Positions 36,092 through 43,924 of a stretch of 64,000 nt of DNA are shown piece after piece. The DNA comes from Chitinophagaceae bacterium BSSC1. GTDB lineage: Bacteria; Bacteroidota; Bacteroidia; Chitinophagales; Chitinophagaceae. The stretch covers positions 930,001 to 994,000 of the forward strand of contig NKJC01000001.1 of the NCBI GenBank assembly GCA_002256435.1, written 5' to 3'. How positions within the stretch are numbered: the stretch's first letter is position 1; each line of letters opens with the position of its first letter. Both the position numbers and the translations under genes were made by a program. The notes beneath the pieces are model-generated. The model was not told the origin of the DNA and ran no database searches. It saw only the letters and a list, made by a program, of their open reading frames with translations.

Positions 36092-36520
36092 ATGAGAAAG
36101 GTATCATCCATTATTCCATCAGGAACAAGTCCTGCATGGAGGAAAGTAAATTTGTTAGGCAGCATCTGTTTACTGCTACTATTACATTCTTGCTATTACG
36201 ATAAAGCAGACACGCTCTACCCCACTAAGGCAGGAACATCGGGAGCTTGTGATAGCGCTGGTGTAGTTACTTACTCGCAAAAAATCATCCCCATTTTTCA
36301 AACAGCTTGTTATAGCTGTCACTCTATTTCAAATCCTTCCGGAGGAATTGTTATGGCTACTTATGCTTCAGACAGAGCCATTGCACTAAATGGAAAATTG
36401 TTTGGCAGTATTAGTCATGCAAGCGGCTATTCACCCATGCCAAAGGGTATGGCTAAATTGACCAATTGTCAATTAGCCACTATTAAAAAATGGATTGACG
36501 CTGGAGCTTTAAACAACTAA
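36092..36520 (+). CDS. Haem-c lipoprotein (single CxxCH)
   Basis: 142 residues from ATG 36092. A lipoprotein signal ends LLHSC with Cys34 as the lipidation site. The haem-binding motif CYSCH is at residues 73-77, followed by GYSPMPKG, a likely Met axial ligand, and IKKWIDAGALNN at the end, as in the short planctomycete-type cytochrome c domain (PSCyt). The protein should be tethered to a membrane facing the periplasm or surface. It is the first gene of a plus-strand run ending at 40863, ten bases before the OB-fold gene. It shares the SPMP...KWIDAGA pattern with the two Ig-like proteins further along, so the three probably work together. Confidence 0.82.
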   Translation: MRKVSSIIPSGTSPAWRKVNLLGSICLLLLLHSCYYDKADTLYPTKAGTSGACDSAGVVTYSQKIIPIFQTACYSCHSISNPSGGIVMATYASDRAIALNGKLFGSISHASGYSPMPKGMAKLTNCQLATIKKWIDAGALNN

Positions 36521-36530
36521 TTTATCTAGT

Positions 36531-36977
36531 ATGAAAAAAAGGAAACTTCTTTATGCAGCCATTGTTGTTACACTAGCGCTATGTTCTGTATCAATCTTTG
36601 CCTACACAGAGTTTAATAGAAAAGTAAAAAATATGCAGGATCTGTCTATTGACAAAACAATCTCTGCAGAAGATTTGATTAAGGATTTTTCAATTGATGA
36701 AAAAATTGGCAATAGCGCATATTTAAATAAGGTATTGCTTGTAACAGGAAAATTCAAAACCATGGATCAAGCTGCTGGCAATAGGTTCAGCATATTACTA
36801 GGAGATAGTAGCTCAAGTATCAGTATCAGGTGTAGTATGGATTCAAGCTACCAACATCCATTTGAATATAAGGTTGGTCAAGTAATAAAAATTAAAGGCG
36901 CCTATACTGGATTCAATGCCGATGACCTTGGCTTGGGTGCCGATATTTTGCTCAACAAATGCATCATTAGTCAATAA
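36531..36977 (+). CDS. OB-fold (tRNA_anti-like) exported protein
   Basis: 148 residues. One N-terminal hydrophobic segment (KKRKLLYAAIVVTLALCSVSIFA) is either a signal peptide or an anchor. The remainder, with DLIKDFSIDEKIGNSAYLNKVLLVTGKF and GQVIKIKGAYTGFNADDLGLGADILLNKC, matches the tRNA_anti-like OB-fold proteins of Bacteroidota, which despite the name are envelope proteins of unknown role. It sits between the cytochrome lipoprotein and the secreted YceI gene, all closely spaced. Confidence 0.75.
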   Translation: MKKRKLLYAAIVVTLALCSVSIFAYTEFNRKVKNMQDLSIDKTISAEDLIKDFSIDEKIGNSAYLNKVLLVTGKFKTMDQAAGNRFSILLGDSSSSISIRCSMDSSYQHPFEYKVGQVIKIKGAYTGFNADDLGLGADILLNKCIISQ

Positions 36978-36997
36978 TCCAATAAACAAAAAACAAC

Positions 36998-37558
36998 ATG
37001 AAAAAGACAGCCCTTCTTTTTGCCATGATTGTCTTAGTTGCAAATGCCAAGGCACAAGACAAGTATTTTACAAAATCCGGAAAATTAGGATTTGATGCAA
37101 CAGCTCCTAAGTCTCCCGAAAACATTGATGCGGTTAACAAGTCAACCCTATGTGTATTAGACACTAAAACTGGAGAAATTCAATTCTCCTGTTTGATGAA
37201 AGGTTTTGAATTTGATAGGGCATTGATGATGGAACATTTTAATGAAAACTATGTAGAAAGTGATAAGTTCCCAAAAACAGTCTTTAAAGGAACCATTGCC
37301 AATAATGCTGCAATAAACTATAATAAAGACGGGGTTTACCCTGCCAAAGTTAAAGGGCAAATGACCCTTCATGGCGAGACCAAAGAAATTGAATCAGAAG
37401 GGAAAATCATTAACAAAGCCGGTAAAATTCAAGTAGAAGCAAATTTCAATTTGCAATTCGCTGATTTTAAAGTGGTGATTCCCCAACTAGTCTCAGACAA
37501 AGTTGCAAAGTCTGCAAAGATTACTGTTGACTGTATGTTAGAGCCCCTGAAAAAATAA
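36998..37558 (+). CDS. Secreted YceI-family protein
   Basis: 186 residues. The signal peptide MKKTALLFAMIVLVANAKAQ makes it periplasmic. The YceI fold is seen in YFTKSGKLGFDATAPKSPENIDAVN, MKGFEFDRALMMEHFNENYVESDKFPKTVFKG and TLHGETKEIESEG. Known family members bind polyisoprenoid chains such as quinones. In a cluster with haem-c lipoproteins it could carry a quinone or related lipid across the periplasm for electron transfer; this is inference. It is divergent in sequence from the cytosolic YceI at 13265-13792. Confidence 0.9.
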   Translation: MKKTALLFAMIVLVANAKAQDKYFTKSGKLGFDATAPKSPENIDAVNKSTLCVLDTKTGEIQFSCLMKGFEFDRALMMEHFNENYVESDKFPKTVFKGTIANNAAINYNKDGVYPAKVKGQMTLHGETKEIESEGKIINKAGKIQVEANFNLQFADFKVVIPQLVSDKVAKSAKITVDCMLEPLKK

Positions 37559-37583
37559 TTCCCCCATTTCCAATACTAATCAC

Positions 37584-38480
37584 ATGAAGCAATTGCTCAT
37601 GAATGGCAGCGCCATTCTACTACTTTGCCTAATCTACCTAAAGCCATTTGCTCAAGACAATGATTTACTGAATCTTGTAGAAGACAAAACTCCTAAAAAA
37701 GAAATTGTCAAAAATGCTTTTAAATCTATTAGAGTAATCAATGGCCATTCCATGGAATTCCTTTCTCCTGGCACTATGGACTTTAGAATCTTACACCGTT
37801 TTGGACAATTAAATCAAGGCTCCAAGAATTTCTTTGGACTTGATCAAGCCAGTATGCGTTTGGGGTTTGACTTTGGTATTCTTCAAAATCTTCAGGTTGG
37901 CGTGGGTAGAAGTACATTTAAGAAAGAACTTGATGGGTATATAAAATACGCCCCCATTAGACAATCTACAGGTTCACATGCATTCCCAGCTACCATTGCT
38001 TTTGTAGCAGGTATTACTATGAATACCATGGATTTTGCAGACCCTGCAATGGGTAATTATGCTTCCAATAGAATGGCCTATTATTTTCAATCCATTATTG
38101 GTAGAAAATTTAGCGAGGGTCTGACTTTACAATTCAGTCCCACCCTTGTTCATAACAATCTGGTTCCCTATACCTATCAACCAAATGATGTGTATGCTCT
38201 TGGGTTTGGTGGAAGGGTAAAAATGAGTAAACGCATGGCATTTACTTGGGATTATTTCTACCTATTTAACGGGATTGAAAAGAATACAAATTACAATCCT
38301 TTGTCAGTTGGGGTTGATATTGAAACTGGCGGTCACGTATTCCAATTGCATGTTTCCAATGCTGTTGGCATGAATGAACGCGCATTTATTACAGAAACAA
38401 CCAGTAGCTGGGAAAATTTTGACATAAGAATGGGATTCAATTTGTCTAGAATCTTTCAAATCAAGAAACACAAAAAATAA
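37584..38480 (+). CDS. DUF5777-like outer-membrane beta-barrel protein
   Basis: 298 residues with a signal peptide (MKQLLMNGSAILLLCLIYLKPFAQ). The mature protein shows alternating aromatic/hydrophobic strands and phrases such as MEFLSPGTMDFRILHRFGQLNQGSKNFFGLDQASMR, which I associate with the DUF5777 barrel family of Bacteroidota. The final segment MGFNLSRIFQIKKHKK is short and basic rather than ending in the usual aromatic residue. Function unknown. It lies between the yceI gene (25 bases) and the first Ig-cytochrome gene (4 bases), so it is likely a structural part of the same envelope module. Confidence 0.72.
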   Translation: MKQLLMNGSAILLLCLIYLKPFAQDNDLLNLVEDKTPKKEIVKNAFKSIRVINGHSMEFLSPGTMDFRILHRFGQLNQGSKNFFGLDQASMRLGFDFGILQNLQVGVGRSTFKKELDGYIKYAPIRQSTGSHAFPATIAFVAGITMNTMDFADPAMGNYASNRMAYYFQSIIGRKFSEGLTLQFSPTLVHNNLVPYTYQPNDVYALGFGGRVKMSKRMAFTWDYFYLFNGIEKNTNYNPLSVGVDIETGGHVFQLHVSNAVGMNERAFITETTSSWENFDIRMGFNLSRIFQIKKHKK

Positions 38481-38484
38481 TCTT

Positions 38485-39963
38485 ATGAAAAAAATACTGT
38501 TTTGTTGCTTGGCAATGGTACTTGCATTTGCCTGCAAACACGAAATACCATTTACAGTTGAGGTGCCTACCAATCTAGTTTATGCTCCATCCATCAGTAG
38601 TATCATTAAAGGTGCTGCAGGTAATTCTGTAAAACCTTCTATAGAAGATGGTGGAGGAACTATCAGTTTTAGTATTACCAGTGGGGTAATCAACGGCATA
38701 AGTATTGACAATACAACTGGTGTAATTAGTTGGAACAATACGGTAGCTGTGGGGAATTATAGCATTTCTGTTACGGCTACCAATGAAGCTGGAAGTACCG
38801 CAACTACCTACCAATTGATTATTAATAATACGGCAACTGCGCCTTTAGACCTTGTTTATTCTCCCCCCAGTAGCACGATGGTGGTTGGCACTGCTGGCAA
38901 TAGTGCCATACCATCTTTAAATAATGGAGGCGCCACTTGCAGCTTTAGTATTACAGGCACAGTGCCTGCAGGAATTAGTATCAATAGTACAACTGGTGTG
39001 ATCAGTTGGAATAATACAGTAGCAGTTGGAGTTTACAATTTAAATATTCAAGCAAGTAATAGTGTTGGCAAAACATCCGCAGTTTATAGCTTAACCATCA
39101 CAAACGCTGCAACTGTATTAGCACCAAGTTCCTTTTTGTATAATCCTGCCAATAGTAGTATGGTTCAAGGGACCATTGGCAATTCTGCAACCCCCACAAT
39201 TAATGCTGGCTTGGGTACCATTACGTATAGTTTTGCTGTAACCCCGGCTAATGGCATCAGTATCAATAGTGCTACAGGGATCATTAGTTGGAATGCCAAC
39301 CTTGCTGTTGGACTCTATAGTCTAACAGTAAAAGCAACTAATAGCGCAGGGATTATTAATACTAGCTATACATTAAACATCACCACTGCCACTAGCAATG
39401 GACAAGTATGCTTTTCTAGTGAAGTACTTCCTTTATTCCAATCCTATTGCGCGCAATCTGGTTGTCACAATAGTGTATCAAGAAAAGAAGGGGTAATTAC
39501 AGATAGTTATGCCAATATCATGAAGGGCATTAGTGCCAACAAACCTAATAGTAGCAAATACTATACTGTGATTACCAATGGTAGCATGCCGCCCAATGGA
39601 AGTGCCAAACTATCTACTGTTCAAGTAGAGATCATTAAAAAATGGATCAATGAAGGCGCTAAGAATACTACCTGTGCTTCGGCAGTTTGTGACAGCACCC
39701 AAATCACTTATAATAATGGTCTTTCCCAATTATTTGCCACTAATTGTAATGGTTGCCATGGAGTAGCACCGGGAGCAGGAAATGTAGTATTAAGTGATTA
39801 TGCCAGTGCAAAAGCTGCGGGCATTAATATGAAGACAAATTTTTTATCCGCCATCAATTTTACAGCTACTACTGCTTCTAAGAATATGCCACCAAGTGGT
39901 AAGATGAGTAGCTGTCAGGTGGCTCAGGTTACCAAATGGATTAATAATGGATGTCCTCAATAA
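38485..39963 (+). CDS. Lipoprotein with three Ig-like repeats and two haem-c sites
   Basis: 492 residues. Lipobox VLAFAC with Cys17. Three putative Ig (He_PIG) repeats, each about 90 residues, carry the phrase GISIDNTTGVISWNNTVAVGNYS or a close variant. The C-terminal third has two cytochrome units: CAQSGCH (Cys322, Cys327, His328; a CX4CH spacing) and CNGCH (Cys421, Cys424, His425), each followed by an MPP segment as possible axial ligand and a KWINxG ending. The protein looks like a rigid stalk carrying two haems away from the membrane. Repeats are close enough at DNA level to allow recombination. It is followed after 18 bases by a paralogue with one haem. Confidence 0.85.
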   Translation: MKKILFCCLAMVLAFACKHEIPFTVEVPTNLVYAPSISSIIKGAAGNSVKPSIEDGGGTISFSITSGVINGISIDNTTGVISWNNTVAVGNYSISVTATNEAGSTATTYQLIINNTATAPLDLVYSPPSSTMVVGTAGNSAIPSLNNGGATCSFSITGTVPAGISINSTTGVISWNNTVAVGVYNLNIQASNSVGKTSAVYSLTITNAATVLAPSSFLYNPANSSMVQGTIGNSATPTINAGLGTITYSFAVTPANGISINSATGIISWNANLAVGLYSLTVKATNSAGIINTSYTLNITTATSNGQVCFSSEVLPLFQSYCAQSGCHNSVSRKEGVITDSYANIMKGISANKPNSSKYYTVITNGSMPPNGSAKLSTVQVEIIKKWINEGAKNTTCASAVCDSTQITYNNGLSQLFATNCNGCHGVAPGAGNVVLSDYASAKAAGINMKTNFLSAINFTATTASKNMPPSGKMSSCQVAQVTKWINNGCPQ

Positions 39964-39981
39964 CCTTTAAATAAATAGGTC

Positions 39982-40863
39982 ATGAAAAAGATTATCATAT
40001 TTGCCTGTACCATTAGTTTATTGGTATTTGCATGTAAACAAGATGTTCCAACCACGGCAACTGCAGCACCATCCAATTTTAGTTATGCAGTAGCAAGTAC
40101 TAGCATTCTCAAAGGAGATGTTGGAAGTTCTGTTGCACCTGACATTAATAATGGAGGCGGAAAACTAGTATTTACTTTAAACGGGACTGCTGTTTCGGGA
40201 ATTAGTGTAAATAGTAGCACAGGTGTCATTACTTGGAGCTCAGCACTAGCAGTTGGAACTTACCAAATTGTAATACTTGCTACCAATAGTATGGGTAGTT
40301 GTTCAGGCACGTATTCCTTGGTGGTAAAATCAAATGGGCAAGTTATCAGTCCATCTAATTTAAGTTATAGTACTACTAGCAGTACTATTATTGCTGGGAC
40401 CGCAGGATCTTCGGTGGCACCACAAATCACCAATGCAAGCGGAACAGTCAATTATGCTTTAATAGGATCTACGGCAATTGGAATTAGCATCAATGCTAGC
40501 ACGGGTATCATTAGTTGGACAAATGCTGTAGCAGTGGGAACTTATAGTTTATCTGTTCAAGCAACTTATACTGGAGGGTCTGCTACTACCAATTATGCTT
40601 TAACCGTTACAGCGCCTTCTGCAACCATTAGTTTTTCTGCAGTAATTCTTCCAGTAATGACTACCAGTTGCGGTGGATGTCATTCCTATACAAAAACCTA
40701 TGTTGGGATTACAGGACACTTAACAGGTTGCACTTCTATTCAAGACAAAATTGGCACCACTTATTGTGGCGGAAGCCGCATGCCAGTGGGAGCAAATCCA
40801 TTGCCAGCCACTTATATTGATGACTTTAATACTTGGATTGCACAAGGCAAATTGAATAATTAA
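39982..40863 (+). CDS. Lipoprotein with two Ig-like repeats and one haem-c site
   Basis: 293 residues. Lipobox LLVFAC with Cys18. Two He_PIG repeats of the same type as in the preceding gene (GISVNSSTGVITWSSALAVGTYQ and relatives), then CGGCH (Cys230, Cys233, His234) and SRMPVGANPLP, a likely Met ligand, and a short FNTWIAQGKLNN ending. It is the last gene of the plus-strand run and is closed by a bidirectional terminator. The shared architecture and shared N-terminal start (MKKI...ACK) mark it as a tandem duplicate of the 492-residue protein with one Ig repeat and one haem fewer. Confidence 0.85.
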   Translation: MKKIIIFACTISLLVFACKQDVPTTATAAPSNFSYAVASTSILKGDVGSSVAPDINNGGGKLVFTLNGTAVSGISVNSSTGVITWSSALAVGTYQIVILATNSMGSCSGTYSLVVKSNGQVISPSNLSYSTTSSTIIAGTAGSSVAPQITNASGTVNYALIGSTAIGISINASTGIISWTNAVAVGTYSLSVQATYTGGSATTNYALTVTAPSATISFSAVILPVMTTSCGGCHSYTKTYVGITGHLTGCTSIQDKIGTTYCGGSRMPVGANPLPATYIDDFNTWIAQGKLNN

Positions 40864-40870
40864 ATCTATA

Positions 40871-40901
40871 GGCCAGCAGTTGATAAGACTGCTGGTCTTT
40901 A
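40871..40901. terminator. Bidirectional terminator between the cytochrome cluster and the T9SS cargo gene
   Basis: Arms GGCCAGCAGT (40871-40880) and ACTGCTGGTC (40888-40897), one wobble pair, seven-base loop, then TTTAATCTTT on the plus side. The stop codon of the minus-strand gene begins at the edge of the hairpin. Confidence 0.75.
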
Positions 40902-43700
40902 ATCTTTAATGAGTAATTCTGTGTGCAATAGTTTTCCATTCTTGTCATAGAGTCTTAACAGATAAGACCCCCTGATTAGATTTGCCATAGGCAAACTACC
41001 GCCATTGGAAAGACTATTTTGTTGTACTACCAATTTGCCAGAAACATCATAGAGCAGCGCTTTCAATGTGTTTATGCCATTTAACTGGTACTGAACTTTC
41101 AATTCACTATGTACTGGGTTAGGAAAAGTTTTAATGAATTGTCCAGCGCTCAAATTGACCAATGCAGTTGGAATATAATTGGTTGCCGAAGATATGGTAG
41201 AGCTACAACCTCCCTGAACCACTTTTACAGAATAGTTGCCACTAGATGTGGGTTTGATTTTCTGAGTAGTATCCGTCATGAGCACATTGTCTTTGTACCA
41301 GGTATTATTATACAATGATGATGATACTAAATAGTTGTCAATGTCTTTGGTAATTGTGGGAGTAGCAATTGTATTGCAATTAACCGTAACGGGGATTCGC
41401 TCAGAAACCGTCCATTTTTCTGTGGTTGCCGTTTCTGCAATTGAAACAGTAATGGCTGCCAAACCATTGAAACCTGTGGCTCCATAAACTATCACAGAAT
41501 CTCCGCGTACAATGGTTTTTAGGTCAGCAGTTTCTGCTGTTGCCGTTAAAGACAATTGGGTATTTGCGGTATTATAATCGTTGAAATCGCGATAGCTAAT
41601 TTTTAATCTTAGCGTATCAAATTTGGTAAAAGATTTTGCTCCAATAGAATCCATGGTTGGATATCTATTAATGTTTCTATTGATTTTATAAAAGGCAGCT
41701 GTCTTTCTTGGAAAGACCCCTGTTGTCAAATCTCTAGCTGCCACTACTATTCTATCTCCAGATGCACTAGCCCAACCCGATTGTGATTGTTCTCCTGATC
41801 CTGCTCCCATATAGGTTGCACGATTGGCCAAACTGTTTCCACCATAACGAGAATACACATCAACTGTTCTGTCTGCACTCAAAACAAAACTTCCATTGAG
41901 AATACTATGTTTAACGGAGTTACTGCCTACACTTGCAATGGCCCTTCCAGAGGTTCTTTCTGTTACAATGGGACCAAACCCAAATACAGGACCCGTAAAT
42001 GAACTATCCACTGTTGCATCATATCCAAATGTTCCTGCAAAATATTGTACAGCTCCATCGGAATCTCTAATCACGGTTCTATCTTTTGACTTGGTACCAG
42101 TAACCACATATCCATTGGCAATAACCAATCCATTTACAAAGGGCCATCCACCTATATAGGCTTTCCAAACCAGTGTACCATTTGATACGCGATACTTGCG
42201 TAAATACATGTCTCCACATCCCGCATACACAAACTGTTCATCATCAGAAAATACTATTTTCCGCACCTGACCAATATCTGTATTGCCATTAGTAAAATCT
42301 GCAGGATTGCTCCATAAAACGGTTCCACTACTTCCATTATTTCTATAGAGCGTAAGCCTTCCAGTTCCAGTTGTACCAAGAGCAATATATTGGCCTGTTG
42401 CAGAGATGCCCACTTCTAATCCTTCTTGCGTTTGTTGGTTGCCACGGAGTCCCCATTTTTTTTGACCCGTTGTTCCATCTAATACGCCAATCCAATCTAC
42501 TGCTGGGTTATTTTCTAATCCACTTTCAACCCCTCGTTGATTGATCATGTACACAATATGTTTGCCATCCTTACTCACAGCACCTCCCCAACATTCAGTG
42601 GGCATGGCAAATTCCCAAAGTTTGGTTCCAAACCCCGCCCAGTCTGCTTTATACTTGATAATTTTTGATTTGGCCCTATTGGCATTGCGTTCCGTATTAG
42701 TAGCCCCAAACCAGTTTTCTTGACCGGGAAATACCGTAAGAGAACTATCGCCCTGCGCAAAAACCGTTCTCCAAAATCCTACTTCTGTTTCATGTGTAAT
42801 CACAGAGTCAATACTAAAGGATGCTTTTCCATAAGGCAGCACAGTTGCACGCAATGTGTCATTTGATGCTGAGGTTGGAACAACAATGGTTGTGGTAGGA
42901 ACTAACAAAGAAGTATTTGTAGAATTGAATTTGGCTTCAATTCTATAATCGGATCTAGGGTCTACCGTGATATTAAATCTGTAATACCTATTTCCAATAC
43001 TATCAACTGTTGTAATGGCAGATGGGGTGTTGGGATAAATGGCCCAAGTAAGTCCATTGGTAGCAATGGAGAGTGTATTAAGACTAACGGCAGTTTTAAT
43101 ATATCCAGGTATAATGAATTGGCCTCTTAAACTTTGGCTTGCCGAAGTTTGAATGACTCCTATCTGCGTTTGTTGTGATTGAGATCTTTGAACAATGACC
43201 ATGGGTTGGATAATGGTATCTGCTAGCGCGATGGTACCATCGGGCAAACCATCTGGACCATAAAAAGTAGAGTCGTAAGCAAATATGAATCGGACAAATT
43301 TATTGTTATTGCCATCATTGATACAACTACATTCTCTCCATCCACTAGACCATCCTTGCACAATGGTAGTATCTCTTGAAGCTAGGTTAACTGATCCTCC
43401 ATTTGGAAATGCCGCAAATCCCCCGCCACTAAGCGTTGGAACCGAACCATCCGCATTTAATCCGGTATAACTAACCCTCACATTCGTTTTAGCATTGGGA
43501 CCAATATTTTCCACTTTTACGCGGTGATTGGGTTCGTTGTCAATGGCTGGTTGTAATAAAGTGCTGCTGACAAATGTATATCGCAGACCCATTCTACCGG
43601 TTTGGGTAACGGCAGCTGGACTAGTTGGTAAGGCGCCAAAAGGTTGGGAAGTGGCATCTGAAGTAATAAGCAATGCCAATAAAAAGTAAATAATTCTCAT
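40899..43700 (-). CDS. T9SS-secreted beta-propeller protein
   Basis: 933 residues with a signal peptide (MRIIYFLLALLITSDATSQ). The middle (about 330-620) has PQQ/WD-like blades: KIIKYKADWAGFGTKLWEF, GVLDGTTGQKKWGLRG and RKYRVSNGTLVWKAYIGG. A C-terminal domain of about 75 residues (FIKTFPNPVHSELKVQYQL ... GSYLLRLYDKNGKLLHTELLIKD) is a type IX secretion sorting domain, so the protein is predicted to be exported to the cell surface or medium. Two adhesin-like segments flank the propeller. Role unknown; the facing cluster of haem lipoproteins is suggestive but they are convergent and separately terminated. Confidence 0.82.
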   Translation of the reverse strand: MRIIYFLLALLITSDATSQPFGALPTSPAAVTQTGRMGLRYTFVSSTLLQPAIDNEPNHRVKVENIGPNAKTNVRVSYTGLNADGSVPTLSGGGFAAFPNGGSVNLASRDTTIVQGWSSGWRECSCINDGNNNKFVRFIFAYDSTFYGPDGLPDGTIALADTIIQPMVIVQRSQSQQTQIGVIQTSASQSLRGQFIIPGYIKTAVSLNTLSIATNGLTWAIYPNTPSAITTVDSIGNRYYRFNITVDPRSDYRIEAKFNSTNTSLLVPTTTIVVPTSASNDTLRATVLPYGKASFSIDSVITHETEVGFWRTVFAQGDSSLTVFPGQENWFGATNTERNANRAKSKIIKYKADWAGFGTKLWEFAMPTECWGGAVSKDGKHIVYMINQRGVESGLENNPAVDWIGVLDGTTGQKKWGLRGNQQTQEGLEVGISATGQYIALGTTGTGRLTLYRNNGSSGTVLWSNPADFTNGNTDIGQVRKIVFSDDEQFVYAGCGDMYLRKYRVSNGTLVWKAYIGGWPFVNGLVIANGYVVTGTKSKDRTVIRDSDGAVQYFAGTFGYDATVDSSFTGPVFGFGPIVTERTSGRAIASVGSNSVKHSILNGSFVLSADRTVDVYSRYGGNSLANRATYMGAGSGEQSQSGWASASGDRIVVAARDLTTGVFPRKTAAFYKINRNINRYPTMDSIGAKSFTKFDTLRLKISYRDFNDYNTANTQLSLTATAETADLKTIVRGDSVIVYGATGFNGLAAITVSIAETATTEKWTVSERIPVTVNCNTIATPTITKDIDNYLVSSSLYNNTWYKDNVLMTDTTQKIKPTSSGNYSVKVVQGGCSSTISSATNYIPTALVNLSAGQFIKTFPNPVHSELKVQYQLNGINTLKALLYDVSGKLVVQQNSLSNGGSLPMANLIRGSYLLRLYDKNGKLLHTELLIKD

Positions 43701-43882
43701 GAAGTTGGGATTGGTGTTAGCGTGTCAAAACAATCATTTTTGATGAATGATTGGGTTTGATTCATGGGACATTTCTATAAACAGTCTTAAAATACAAAAT
43801 ATTGTGTCAATTATTAAAAGCATGCTTGTCTTCCTCACCTTCTTTAATGGGGTCTTGACCTATATTTAGCTGCTTTTAATGA

Positions 43883-43910
43883 TTGAGGACAACATCATGG
43901 TATACCTTTG
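43883..43910 (+). promoter_or_regulatory. Promoter of the TonB-type receptor gene
   Basis: TTG (43883-43885), 17-base spacer, TACCTTTG (43903-43910), 14 bases before the ATG at 43925. Fits the Bacteroidota consensus and shows that the in-frame TTG at 43883 is not the start codon. Confidence 0.6.
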
Positions 43911-43924
43911 TTAAAAGGTTACTT

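Noticed and set aside
13265..37558. The two YceI genes as a recent duplication
   Set aside because: One is cytosolic and one secreted, and their sequences differ throughout; they are old paralogues in different contexts.
43883..43924. TTG at 43883 as start of the TonB-type receptor
   Set aside because: It coincides with the -33 box of the predicted promoter, and the signal peptide begins at ATG 43925.
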